Assembly: GCA_013423325.1 (NCBI GenBank)
Contig: BLJB01000540.1
Coordinates: 1-15,942, forward strand
Length of the DNA: 15,942 nucleotides
Reading direction: 5' to 3'
Source: Usnea hakonensis
Taxonomy: Eukaryota > Ascomycota > Lecanoromycetes > Lecanorales > Parmeliaceae
A program made the translations under genes and the position numbers. The notes beneath the pieces are model-generated. The model had not been told where the DNA came from, ran no database searches, and was given only the letters and a program-made list of their open reading frames with translations. Below are positions 1 to 8,266 of the stretch, one piece after another (the first letter of the stretch is position 1; each line of letters opens with the position of its first letter).

Positions 1-2
1 CC

Positions 3-860
3 CGTAATTACCTTTCGAAGTTTAGGTAGACACGACGTATAAATTCAAATTCAAATTCAAAGTCTAAAGGCTCTAATACTTTTAATAATCTTTACTATTA
101 ACTATTTACTCTTAAGCTCTAGGACTATATAAATATTACTAAATATACTAGAAAGTTTAAGGAACTCTATAATAATATTATTAATATATATAAAAGAGTA
201 GATTTTAATAATAATATTTTTATCTTTCTCTTTTATATAGGTTTTAGAAAGTAATATAAAAATTACTTTTTAATCTATATCTAAAACTATAAATTTATAG
301 ATACTAATAGAAATACGATCTATAATCTTAAATATGTAATATAGTAATTTATTTAAAATATAACTAATTCTTTAATTAGTTATACTAAATCTACTTTAAA
401 GATAGTAGTAATATAATTAGAGGCGTATATTATAATTATTTTTAGAATCGAGAAGCTCTAGAATAGTATAATTAAAAGACTAGATACTATTTATATTTAA
501 TATTTAGTTAAGTTCTATTAGAATTATAAAAAGAACTATTATATCTATAATAAATATAAGAGTAGAATAAATTAATATAAATAAATATCGAGCTATAGCT
601 AGAATAATAATAATAAATAATAATATAATAATAGAGATTATAGATACTATAATAATTATAATTAAAAAAGTAATTATTATAATTACTATAATTATTATAA
701 AAAGTCTTATAAGCCTCGTTAGAATACTAACTCTACTTATTATAATACTAGTAGTAAAGATAGTTCGGCTTTTAACTCTAATATTAATTAGAATTATAAT
801 AAATATAATTATTATATAGTACTCTCTAAAATAGTACTCTCTAAAGATAAGAAGCTAGAA
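3..860 (+). pseudogene. Copia Gag relic (partial)
   Basis: This is the remnant of the nucleocapsid/coat part of the copia polyprotein. The frame starting at base 3 runs in from the left edge and is interrupted only by TAG/TAA codons of RIP type. Residues encoded at about 123-250 have the pattern of copia Gag (KYTRKFKELYNNI, then FLFYIGFRK, resembling the usual '...F..L...Y.I......FL.GL...'). A Tyr-rich cluster at 531-581 could be a ruined CCHC knuckle, but the His position does not fit well. The first 60 bases keep CpA and include three ATTCAA units (42-59), giving an Asn/Ser repeat. This end is clearly less mutated than the rest. There is no start codon in the window. Confidence 0.6.
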
Positions 861-869
861 TTCTATATT

Positions 870-1250
870 ATAAAGACTATTATTATATCTATAGAACCCG
901 CTAAACTCCTAATATAATAGGGTTTAGATTTATATTATTCGATCTATATAATATCTAATTATTTAGTTTTTAAGATATATTTCCTTATAATTAGTAATAA
1001 CTACTAGCTAATTAAGAGGATTAGGGGATCCCTTAAACTAGTTAGTAAAGATAAAATTAAGATTAAACTTAATATTAATAGCTAATATTATTTTCTAATT
1101 TTTAATAATATTCTCTATATTTTTAGTCTATTTATAAATCTAATTTCTTAAAGTAAGCTAATATAATTAGGCTACTTAATAAAAATTATTTCTAGGGGAA
1201 TTAAGATTAGAATAAAGGGAATTATTATCTAGCTTATTAATAATAATATT
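870..1250 (+). pseudogene. Copia protease relic
   Basis: This is a remnant of the copia aspartic protease that would cleave the polyprotein. The frame gives GLDLYYSIYI at 921-950, where the Asp codon at 927-929 is retained. The following Leu-Tyr fits a Ser/Gly/Cys active-site loop altered by C-to-T and G-to-A changes. Downstream (about 970-1200) comes the characteristic copia region after the active site: IKRIRGSLK, then NNILYIFSLFINLIS, matching the family pattern 'nVLyvP.l..NLlS' with Pro codons turned to Phe/Ser. The frame is shared with Gag and integrase and contains several TAA/TAG stops. I am confident of the domain and less sure of its exact limits. Confidence 0.7.
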
Positions 1251-1484
1251 TATTAGTTTAATATATAAAAAGATAAGCCTAAACTAGAGCTTATTATATT
1301 AGTTCTAGTACTAAAATAAGTCTCTAAGTCTTATTTATCTTTAATATATAAATCCCGCTTAATTATAGTAGCCGCTAATTTAATTAGAGATCTTATTATC
1401 TTCTTTATATTTATTAGAAAAGGTTTCTATAGCTCTTATTATAATTTCGATTTTAATATTAGCTTCGTATCTAGTTATAATAGC

Positions 1485-1548
1485 TTAGATTTAGAATTAG
1501 CTTTAGATTTAGCTTTAGATTTAATTTTAAATTTACATTTAGATTTAA
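1485..1548 (+). repeat. 12-bp degenerate tandem repeat inside the copia polyprotein
   Basis: Repeats of TTAGATTTAGCT and variants encode a Leu-Asp/Leu-Ala run in the polyprotein frame between protease and integrase. One CpA survives inside it. Leu codons TTA are what RIP makes from Ser codons TCA, so this was probably a Ser/Asp-rich linker. That origin is an inference. Confidence 0.6.
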
Positions 1549-1599
1549 ACTCTAACTCTATAATTTCTAATTATAAAGATAGACTATAAAAGAGATAAA

Positions 1600-2560
1600 A
1601 GTATAAGTCTAATTCTAAAATTATAATTTATTATTATTATTATTATCTAGAATACTTAGGGGATATATAATAACTCGAATATTATAATATTAATCTATTT
1701 AAAGAAGTTATAAATAAGATATCTTATATATCTTATACTATTAAAAAGATATAGTAAGTTAAATATACTTTTTATATTTACTCTAATAGACGATATTTAG
1801 ATTTTATCTATAATAATCTTAATATAATAAAAAAAATTAAGCTCGATTTTAAATACTTTATTATCTTTCTTAATAATTATATAAAAGTCTCTAAAGTAGA
1901 AATCCTCCGCTCTAAAAATAAGATATTTACTATATTTTATTATTATCTTATATATAATAAAAGAGGAGATTTCTAGTATAATAAATTATAAATAAACTAG
2001 AATAATAAATACTCTAACTATAAATTTAACTAGTTTTATAATAATAATAATATTATATAGAAGTCTACTATTCTAAATAATTCTAAATAGAATAGCTCCT
2101 TTAAAAGATTTAATTAGAATCTAAAGAAATATATCTTTATTATAATTAAAGAGATAGATCTTTCTATAGAGTATTAGCCTTAACTAATAATAGTAGCTAG
2201 TTACTTATATAATTATTATTTTATTATAAGTTATAAGTTAACCCCCTATAAAACTAATATTAATATATAGTTAAAACTAAAGTATTTTTATTTTATTAAC
2301 TTCTATAACTAGTATCTTATTTAAAAATCTAGTACTAACTAGAAAAACTAGTTAAGATTATACTATTACTAAAAGTTCTATTAAACTTCTAGAATATAAA
2401 AAAGATTAGATCTATTAGATATTACTAGAAGATAAAAGGACTTTTTATATCTTTTAAATAATATAGAGAAAGATTCTATCTAAATTCTTTTATATTAAAT
2501 AGTTAAAGTCTTTTCTAATAAGAAAAATATTACTATTATTAATAATATTAATTTAGTCTA
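1600..2560 (+). pseudogene. Copia integrase relic, catalytic triad lost
   Basis: This is a remnant of the DDE integrase that inserts the element's cDNA. The core at 1785-2115 is readable in the same frame as Gag and PR. It holds LDFIYNNL (family: '.eliHsDl'), FKYFIIFLNNY (family: 'ryf..FiDDySR'), VEILRSKN (family: 'vy.LksK.e'), N*NNKYS (family: 'DnG.Ey.s') and, at 2091-2108, NSSFKRF (family: 'qNG.aER.N'). The three catalytic positions are changed: Asp to Asn at 1815-1817, Asp to Asn at 1995-1997 and Glu to Lys at 2103-2105. All are G-to-A changes. The C-terminal part (about 2160-2560) is coding-like but too degraded to assign motif by motif. Confidence 0.8.
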
Positions 2561-2832
2561 GAAAAAGTTTAATATCTATTATTATAAACTTCTAAATTAT
2601 TATTATAGAAGATAAACTAGTATCTACTTTTACTTTTATCTATACTTCTATCTCTATAATCTTTACTATACTAATACTAATATCTATTAATACCCTATTA
2701 ATATTAAGTATAATAAGTTTAGAATTATCTAAATCTAGACCTCTCGCGAATTATTTTAAATTATAATATTATAATCTCTTACTAGATCCTTTAGCCTTAT
2801 TTATATTTATCGTTTAAAAATCCTATAAGTCT

Positions 2833-3480
2833 AAAAGCTATAATAAGGCTATCTCGAATAATAATTCTAATAATAAAGACTAGAAGACTATTATAAAAAA
2901 TAAGATTAATTTATTAATAAAGAATAGAATATAGGAGCTAATAAATTACTTATTAAATTATAAGCCCTTAAAAGGTAAATAGGTATTTACTCTAAAATAA
3001 GACTTTAAAGGAGAAGTTACTCGCTATAAGATATACTAAATAATATTAAAATACTCTTAATATAAAGATTTAAATTATAATAAGATTTTTATTTTAATTA
3101 TTAAATCTATAAGCTATAAGGCCTTATTTACTCTTATAGCGACTCTAGATTAGAATCTAGAATAAATAGATATTAAAATTACCTTTTTATATAGGATAAT
3201 TAAAGAGGTAATCTATATAATATAGTCTATTAGCTTTAAATTAAAATAATATTTTAATAAGATTTATAAGTTTAATAAGGCTCTATATAGTCTAAAATAA
3301 TCTTTCTAAATATAATATAATATCTTCTCTAACTTTATAAAAAAATAAGAACTCTACCCTATTAATACTAACTATAATATATTTATTAATAGTTATATAG
3401 ATACTATTATAGCTCTTTATATAAATAATATATTTATAACTAGTTCTAATTATAGAGATATCTAGTGTATTAAAAATACT
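2833..3480 (+). pseudogene. Copia reverse transcriptase relic
   Basis: This is a remnant of the copia RNA-dependent DNA polymerase. From 2833 the frame shifts to codon starts of 1 mod 3. Diagnostic segments are K*VFTLK (family: 'kWvfk.K'), FKGEVTRYK, SYKALFTLIATLD (family: 'v.s.r.llalaa..d'), IKITFLYRIIKEVIYI (family: 'DvktAFL.G.l.eevYm'), FNKALYSLK (family: 'l.kaLYGLKQ.pr.W') and ALYINNIFITSS at 3412-3447. The last is the catalytic YVDD motif with both Asp codons read as AAT (3424-3429). Numerous TAG/TAA stops replace Trp and Gln. The domain is unmistakably copia-type and cannot be active. Confidence 0.88.
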
Positions 3481-4389
3481 CTTAATACTTAATTTTAAAT
3501 AATTAATTTAGGATCTTATACTTATTATCTAAAGATAATAGTAATTTAAGATAAAGCTAAAAGAACTATCTATCTTAAATAAATTAAATATATTAAATAT
3601 ATACTTTATAATAATAATATATAGAAGGCTAAGCTAATCTCTACTTCTATAAAGACTTTAGCTAAATATAAATTAATAGAGAATAATTATTAAATTATTT
3701 AGAAAAATAAGACTTATTATTAATTAGCTATAAAATCTCTTATATATATAATATTTAGAATTTAATTAGATTTAGCCTTTACTATCTTAGTAGTTAATTA
3801 CTATATATATAACTTAATTAAAAAATATTAAAAAGTAGTTAAAAAAATCTTTATATATCTTAAAAGAATTATTAATATAGAATTAATCTTTTAGAGTACT
3901 CTTTTAAACTTAATTAGCTATATAAACTCTAATTAAATAAATAATATAATTATCTATTACTCTATTTCTAGTTATATATTTAATATAGAAAATATAGTAA
4001 TTAGCTAGTTCTTTAAATATTAGACTACTATTACTCTCTCTATATATAAGACTAAGTATATTAGTTAAATATAAATTACTAAAAAGGCGATTTAATTATA
4101 AAGCCTACTAATATCTTTATATTTTAGATATAATAATAGTTTAGAAATAGTTATTATCTATAAAAATAATTAAGGGGTAATTATATTATTAAAAAACTCT
4201 AGATCTTATAATTATACTAAGTATATTAATATTACTAATTATTTCTATAGGGAGAAAGTAGCTAATAAATTAGTAGCCTTTAAATATACTTCTACTAATT
4301 TATAAGTTACTAATAGATTAATTAAGGCTCTTTCTAGGGATAAGTTTAAAATATTTTATAAAACTATTAGTCTAAAATAACTAAATTAA
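3480..4389 (+). pseudogene. Copia RNase H relic and Pol C-terminus
   Basis: This continues the RT frame to tandem stops at 4387-4392. At 3913-3938 the copia RNase H start 'GYtDsDwA' reads SYINSN*IN, and at 4042-4058 'eAEY' reads KTKY. At 4156-4200 'yCDNqgAi.laknp' reads IYKNN*GVIILLKN. Next come TKYINITNYFYREKV and LIKALSRDKFKIF, the conserved copia C-terminus (family: 'tKHIdiryHfvRe.v' and 'LTKaLpr.kF'). The catalytic acidic residues are therefore Asn or Lys throughout. The stretch 3480-3880 links RT to RNase H and is less clear. Because the C-terminal motif is at the expected place, the end of Pol is well defined. Confidence 0.85.
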
Positions 4390-5257
4390 TAATTAGATAA
4401 TCTATAAGAGATATTCATCCTTTCTAACCTTTAGTTATTAAGATTAATATATAATTTATCTTTTCTAGATCTCCTTTTTAGATATATTATTACTATTATT
4501 ATTATCCCCTTTTAGCGCCTTAAATATTAAATTATCTAGATCTCTTAGTACTAAATTAGTCCTATTAACTAGTCTAGATAATTTAGTTTATTAGTCTTAT
4601 TAACTAGTCTATACTTAATAGACTTTCCCTTTATATCTTTTTTTTTTATTATTAATTATTAATTAATCCTTTTCTTTTCCTCTTTAGAGTTAATTCTAAC
4701 TATTAATATATAGGGGCCTTTTTAATCTATATTATATAGATACTTATAGTACTTATAATATTATCTTAATTTTAAAGTATTATTTTTAGTTTTATAGCTA
4801 TTTATCTAGCTATTATTTAGCTACTATAATTATTAAAGCTACTTAGAATATTTTTTATATAATATATAGATCTCTATATATATCCTCTAATCTTATTTTA
4901 CTTAAAATTTAGTATATACTCGATAAATATTAAAAAAGATTTTTAAATAATTATATTTTTATAAAAAGTAGAAAGCTTATATAATAATATTATTATAAAT
5001 TAAGTATCGAGCTATTATATAGTTTAATATTTATTACTATATTATTATATTACCTCTACTACCTTAATATTACTATCGTATAGTATAAAGTTAATATAGG
5101 AGTTAGAATTTAATTTTTAGAAAAAGAAATACGCTCGAGTAGAAGTATTAAAATAAGAAGGTTTATTAAGTTATATAACTTCGTTACGTAACCTTAGCGC
5201 CTTAGTATTTTATAAATAGTCTTATATATTTCTTATGCTTCTATAATTAATTAATTA
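4390..5257 (+). other. Region 3' of copia Pol: possible remains of its LTR, otherwise unassigned
   Basis: About 870 bases of saturated-RIP sequence with no recognisable protein. A copia 3' UTR and LTR are expected here. A possible LTR start is TATTCATCC at 4412 (TGTT altered to TATT) and a possible end is GAAACA at 5252-5257. I could not confirm either, because the other LTR is outside the window. A TTAGCGCCTTA motif occurs at 4512-4522 and again at 5194-5204. The second is followed by a TATAAATAG box-like sequence, a plausible LTR promoter. Confidence 0.35.
4556..4611 (+). repeat. 21-bp direct repeat, 35-bp spacing
   Basis: Two copies (4556-4576 and 4591-4611), each starting TTAGTC and ending AACTAGTCTA, differ by one C/T. 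They lie just downstream of a TTAGCGCC motif in the candidate copia LTR region. Confidence 0.7.
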
Positions 5258-5291
5258 AGAAACAAGTGTTCCACATACCTACTTTCAACAT
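5234..5291. other. Short RIP-poor gap between two RIP-saturated elements
   Basis: CpA and TpG reappear here in a cluster (in TTATGC, AACAAGTG, CCACATACC, TTTCAACATA) after thousands of bases almost without them, and vanish again after 5291. It probably marks unique or short junction DNA between the copia relic and the truncated gypsy copy. It could also be an LTR end that escaped RIP. Confidence 0.5.
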
Positions 5292-5412
5292 AAATAAATA
5301 GATATTTTAAAAAATAATAAATAGTATTATATAAATAGTAGCGAGTTTAATAATACTAAAGAAATAGTTTAGAAGTTCTATAAATAATATCTAAGGACTT
5401 CTTATTAATATT
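5292..5412 (+). pseudogene. C-terminal half of a chromodomain (truncated Pol tail)
   Basis: In the frame starting GAT at 5301 the sequence reads NNK*YYINSSEFNNTKEIV*KFYK*YLRTS. It matches the second half of an integrase chromodomain (family: '..tWy...f.na.e.v..fh..yp'). The stops stand where Trp or Gln would be. The full-length element has a similar stretch on the minus strand at about 8100-8200. In chromoviruses this domain guides integration to modified histones. Here it is a fragment with no open frame. Confidence 0.7.
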
Positions 5413-5971
5413 AATTTTATTAAAATAGTTTTAATTTAATAATATTTTAGATATTATACTATTCGACTACTTTTATAGATTCGAGTTATATAGATCCTTT
5501 TTAGTAAAATACGATTAAAAAAGAATCTATTTAAAACTTTAACTTTTTAATATCTATATTAAATAAGGCCTACTATATATACTCCTATTATTAATATATA
5601 TCTAAATATACTCTAATACTATTTAATATTACTCTCGAAGTATTACTATTATTAATAGTAGTTTATATTAAAATTATCTTCTAGTATTTAACCCTATTTC
5701 TTTAGAGAAAGTTTATAAATAAGGCTCTATAATTAAAATTAGATTTAGCTTAATTTAGTTTAATAGTATCTAATTAATAGGAGGTCTTTATTTAACGATT
5801 TTATCTCTACTCCTAAATTAAATATTAAATTATTATTCTATATCTAAATATCTTTTTTATTAACTATTTTATAAATCTATAACTAAATCGCTTTATATTA
5901 AAAGCCCTAGAATAGTATAATATTATATATATAATAGATATTATCTTTTAAGGTATACGAATATATCTTCT

Positions 5972-5986
5972 AAAGGGGGGGGGTAA
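5972..5986 (+). other. Polypurine tract of the truncated gypsy copy
   Basis: AAAGGGGGGGGGTAA sits immediately before the LTR. The full-length element has GGGGGAGGGGGGTAG at the same place, so both copies share a G-run plus TAR ending exactly at the LTR. This tract would prime plus-strand DNA synthesis. Confidence 0.8.
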
Positions 5987-6170
5987 TATTATAAGTATAA
6001 CTACTTATAGGACTAAAGGAGATATATAATCTTTTTTCTATTCGAGTTTAGCGCCTTAATACCTCTCTACCTATATATCTTTCTTATATCTATATATAGA
6101 TTTTACCTCCTCATTAATTAAATCCTCGTTATATACTACTATTAATATATATCTAGTTATAGTCCTAATA
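5987..6170 (+). repeat. 3' LTR (184 bp) of the truncated gypsy copy
   Basis: It begins TATTATAAG, the fully mutated form of the TGTCACGAG that starts the full-length element's LTR. It ends GTCCTAATA, matching GTCCTAACA there. It is roughly 85-90% alike (by eye) to the minus-strand LTR at 15098-15289, mostly by C/T and G/A differences, and closer to that LTR than to the full-length element's. A TTAGCGCCTTA motif lies at 6048-6058, followed by a CT-rich stretch and TATA-like sequence, which is the likely promoter. Confidence 0.8.
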
Positions 6171-6387
6171 TAGCTTATTATATAAATTTATTGGCCGGCG
6201 ACGAGATCCAGCTATACGTGCTGCCGGCTACGAACCTACTACTACCGTGCGCGATGTGAAGGTTGCTATCGTTCCACCGCGCGATGTGAAAGTTGCTATC
6301 GTGCGCGGTTTAGCAGAGCCAAGAGATCTTACCCTGAAGGACGCGATACGTAGAGGATTAGATAAACGAGAAGAGGATAACGAATAA
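6169..6387 (+). CDS. Unrecognised 72-codon open frame in a RIP-free island
   Basis: An open frame runs from after a TAA at 6166-6168 to TAA at 6385-6387. It has no in-frame ATG, so it may be the tail of a broken gene or an exon. The part from 6196 is GC-richer and keeps CpA and TpG, unlike everything around it. The peptide holds a tandem 10-residue repeat (VRDVKVAIVP then PRDVKVAIVR) and ends in a charged tail, LKDAIRRGLDKREEDNE. I do not recognise the family. The first nine codons fall in the LTR end and AT-rich flank and are probably not coding. Alternatives are a low-copy host fragment or a captured piece in a transposon. Confidence 0.35.
   Translation, partial: YSLLYKFIGRRRDPAIRAAGYEPTTTVRDVKVAIVPPRDVKVAIVRGLAEPRDLTLKDAIRRGLDKREEDNE
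6246..6305 (+). repeat. Two 30-bp tandem units in the RIP-free island
   Basis: The segment GCGCGATGTGAA followed by RGTTGCTATCGT occurs at 6249-6272 and 6279-6302, exactly 30 bp apart, with one G/A difference. The period is a multiple of three and keeps the frame. Confidence 0.85.
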
Positions 6388-7153
6388 TTATTAATAATAT
6401 ATTAATATTTATTAATAGCGTTACTAAGTAGTAGCGAACTATATCTATAATATAAAGAAGTATCGAGCCCTTAGCCTCTTAGGTAACCCTCCCTCTCCTC
6501 CTCGCTACGCTAACTACGCGCGCGCGCGACTTCTACGATAAGCTGCCCCCCTTAGAGCCTTCGCGATTTACCGAAGGAATTACTCTACGTGCCCTACCTC
6601 GGGCAGTAATACTATAGATTAGATATAGTACGCTATTACCGTAAGGTATTTAGTTACCTTAGGCCTCCTTACCCTAATAGGTAGTAAATACTAAGACTCT
6701 TAATAGACGCGTAAATACGGAGACGTAGTAAACCTCTACTCGGTACTAATTAAGAGAGATAACGACTACGAGTCTTTACTAATCTAGCGGTTATCTCTAA
6801 TACGTAAACCTCCCTCTTAAGACTCCGCTATATAGTCTTAACCGTAGTATCGATACGCCTATTACGTACGACGAACCTAGTCTATAGCCTAATACCCGGT
6901 TAATAATTCAAATCGTACTAAGTTTTACTCTATTAGAGTATCAGAAATCGACGGCCTTACTCGGATAAGCGTATAAGATAGTTAACTTAGCCTAGGCGTT
7001 AAAGCGCCGGTACTAAGTTATAGATTAACTAAAGCGTATAGCGAGAACCGGGATAAGAGAAATATATAGATACGCGGTAATATATTAGGACTCTTTAGGA
7101 ATATAGTAGTAGGATAGAAAGTAAATATACTATTTATTCGAAATTTTTATCTA
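6388..7153. other. Unidentified moderately RIP-mutated repeat, left of the full-length gypsy insertion
   Basis: This stretch lacks most CpA/TpG but keeps many CpG, including a (CG)6 run at 6517-6528. A plus-strand frame from about 6690 to 7110 is coding-like, interrupted mainly by RIP-type stops and containing SFTLLEYQKSTALL near 6930, but I cannot assign it. Small inverted repeats occur (TAAGGTA/TACCTTA at 6643-6662; AGAGATAAC/GTTATCTCT at 6755-6798). Because the gypsy element carries a target duplication, this region and 14041 onwards were once contiguous. Confidence 0.45.
7149..7153. repeat. Target-site duplication ATCTA (left)
   Basis: ATCTA directly precedes the LTR at 7154 and is repeated at 14036-14040 directly after the other LTR. 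Five bases is the usual Ty3/gypsy duplication size. Confidence 0.93.
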
Positions 7154-7335
7154 TGTCAGGACCGGTACAGAGGTAATATCATGTAGGTATATTGAATAAG
7201 ATAACTAGGTGAGGAGCCTATGTACAGGAAGGAAGAAGACATAAATATGTAGAGAGCCAGGGCGCTAAGCCACTAGTCCCGATTAGGTACCGGCCTTAAT
7301 AACCATATATTGAGAGGTAGGGACCGCTCGTGACA
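7154..7335 (-). repeat. 3' LTR (182 bp)
   Basis: This LTR lies downstream of the polypurine tract on the minus strand. It has perfect 5-bp inverted ends (TGTCA/TGACA). It differs from the other LTR at nine sites, all transitions. Five of these are the mutated state in this copy (7266, 7288, 7298, 7307, 7309). Many CpA and TpG remain, so the LTRs were hit far less than the coding region. Confidence 0.96.
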
Positions 7336-7350
7336 CTACCCCCCTCCCCC
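7336..7350 (-). other. Polypurine tract
   Basis: On the minus strand this reads GGGGGAGGGGGGTAG and abuts the LTR start TGTCACGAG. It is the expected plus-strand primer of reverse transcription, in the same position as the G-run at 5972-5986 of the truncated copy. Confidence 0.9.
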
Positions 7351-7390
7351 GTAGTAGATATGTCCTTATGGCTAGTAGAAAAGAAGAAGA

Positions 7391-7436
7391 AAAGACTCGC
7401 TTTGCATGCTGAAAAAGACTCGATTCGCATGATTAA
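7391..7436 (-). repeat. 23-bp imperfect tandem duplication
   Basis: Two units starting AAAGACTCG and containing GCATG lie at 7391-7413 and 7414-7436. They fall in the part of the 3' UTR that is absent from the truncated copy. Confidence 0.75.
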
Positions 7437-7697
7437 AAGTAAAGAAAGAAGAAATCCGTCAAACTATAAAATTATCCTAGAAATCCACCAATAACAGCCT
7501 ATATATAGACGATATTAATGCCTAATATTACTAGCATAATATCACACTATTTAGGGGCTTTAGGAATGAAGTGATTTGGCTATAGATTAACGAAATAGTT
7601 GACAAAAAGGTATTCTATTATAAAATGGTTATTTGATATTCGATTTCTAAGCGGAGAAGAAATCGCTAAATAAAGGCTTATAATTAGTTAAATACTT

Positions 7698-7751
7698 CCG
7701 AACCGCACCGAGCCGAACCGAACCTTAATGCGGAGCCTTATGCGGAGCCTC
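7698..7751 (-). repeat. CCGAACC-rich block and 12-bp tandem repeat
   Basis: 7698-7724 is built of CCGAACC/CCGAGCC units. 7728-7739 and 7740-7751 are two copies of ATGCGGAGCCTY. The truncated copy has the same block with CpG turned to TpA and only one 12-bp unit. Confidence 0.7.
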
Positions 7752-8089
7752 ATAGTAAACTTTCTCTAATAGAGGTAATTTGAAAATCGGAAATAGGCTC
7801 TAAACGGTAATAGTAAGGCCTATATGGAGCTCTCCTATAGCGTCGGATAGTCTTTAGATATATATTAATAATAGGAGTATGCGAGGTAGGCCTAATACGA
7901 CGTAGTTATTAACTAAGGAGAGCTCTCGGTAGTTCTTTCTCCGGCCGCAAATATACTGAAAAGATAAACTAAATCTATAAAAGTAAGGCGAATAGCGTAT
8001 TATCCGAGGTAAAGCCGAATCGAAACTAATTTAATAGGGCTAATTCCTAACGAAGCTTTCCTACTAATATGATTGCTACGCTACTCGGA

Positions 8090-8266
8090 ATATTATCTAG
8101 GTATCCTTAGATACCTCCTATAGAAGTATTCGACGGTCTCTTACGTATTATTAAACTTACTACTATCTATATTATACTATATAAGGTCTTCGTCCTTACC
8201 CTTCTACTTAACCCGGTACTTGAGGCATCCCTATAGCTTTTTAGATCTTAGAATTACCTCGAGTTC
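8090..8266 (-). pseudogene. Chromodomain at the integrase C-terminus
   Basis: Directly after the stop that follows NIDNYNE on the minus strand, the Pol frame continues as ELEVILRSKKL, then LKYRVK*KGKDEDLI*YN, then a segment ending YFYRRYLRIPR. This matches the chromodomain pattern 'wEVE.Il..r...g...YlVKWkGy.e.tWe......n....v..fh..yp'. Stops occupy the conserved Trp positions, including the KWKG and TWY tryptophans. In chromovirus integrases this domain is known to bind methylated histone H3 and bias insertion toward heterochromatin. Here it is not translatable. The truncated copy at 5292 carries the second half of the same domain. Confidence 0.85.

Larger units (their letters stand above)
1..4389 (+). 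mobile_element. Ty1/copia LTR retrotransposon relic, 5' end outside the window
   Basis: Domain order along the plus strand is Gag, protease, integrase, reverse transcriptase, RNase H, which is the Ty1/copia (Pseudoviridae) order. Gag, PR and IN are read in one frame (codon starts divisible by 3). RT and RNase H are read in the next frame, so one net frame change lies between about 2105 and 2833. The sequence is saturated with RIP: from about 60 to 5230 only a handful of CpA or TpG dinucleotides are visible, and most Trp and Gln codons read as TAG or TAA. No 5' LTR is in the window and the 3' LTR is uncertain. The element cannot be functional. The copia assignment is firm from the domain order and motifs. 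Confidence 0.9.
5292..6170 (+). mobile_element. 5'-truncated Ty3/gypsy chromovirus, 3' end only, RIP-saturated
   Basis: This segment is collinear with the 3' end of the full-length chromovirus at 7154-8200 when that element is read on the minus strand. Shared landmarks, in order, are: half a chromodomain, a TACTTTTATAGATT block (5470-5483), AGGCCTAC followed by ACTCCTATTATTAATATAT (5567-5606), a TAGAGAAAGTTTA block (5702-5714), a TTTAACGATTT block (TTTAGCGATTT in the other copy), a purine tract and an LTR. It lies in the opposite orientation to the full-length copy. Nearly every CpG that survives there is TpA here. The 5' breakpoint is near 5292, next to RIP-poor sequence, so this is a fragment and not a solo LTR. 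Confidence 0.85.
7351..8000 (-). other. Chromovirus 3' untranslated region with RIP-poor patches
   Basis: About 650 bp between the Pol end and the polypurine tract, with no open frame. From about 7366 to 7660 CpA and TpG are common, in contrast to the coding region. Part of it (about 7375-7498), which contains a 23-bp tandem repeat, has no counterpart in the truncated copy at 5292-6170, while the rest aligns. A GC-rich block of CCGAACC-type units is at 7698-7724. Confidence 0.7.

Noticed and set aside
1..4389. Mitochondrial or plasmid origin because of the extreme AT content
   Set aside because: Copia domains in order, with Trp/Gln codons turned to TAG/TAA and CpA depletion, fit nuclear RIP. 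No mitochondrial genes or tRNAs are seen.
5975..5983. G-run as a quadruplex or assembly error
   Set aside because: A homologous G-rich tract abuts the LTR in the full-length element, so it is explained as a polypurine tract.
6517..6528. (CG)6 run as a Z-DNA or functional element
   Set aside because: CpG is spared in this moderately mutated stretch, so a short CG run needs no special explanation.
7818..7926. Inverted GGAGCTCTCC / GGAGAGCTCT pair as terminal repeats of a MITE
   Set aside because: The arms are about 10 bases, there is no target duplication, and the interval lies in the 3' UTR that is partly shared with the truncated copy.
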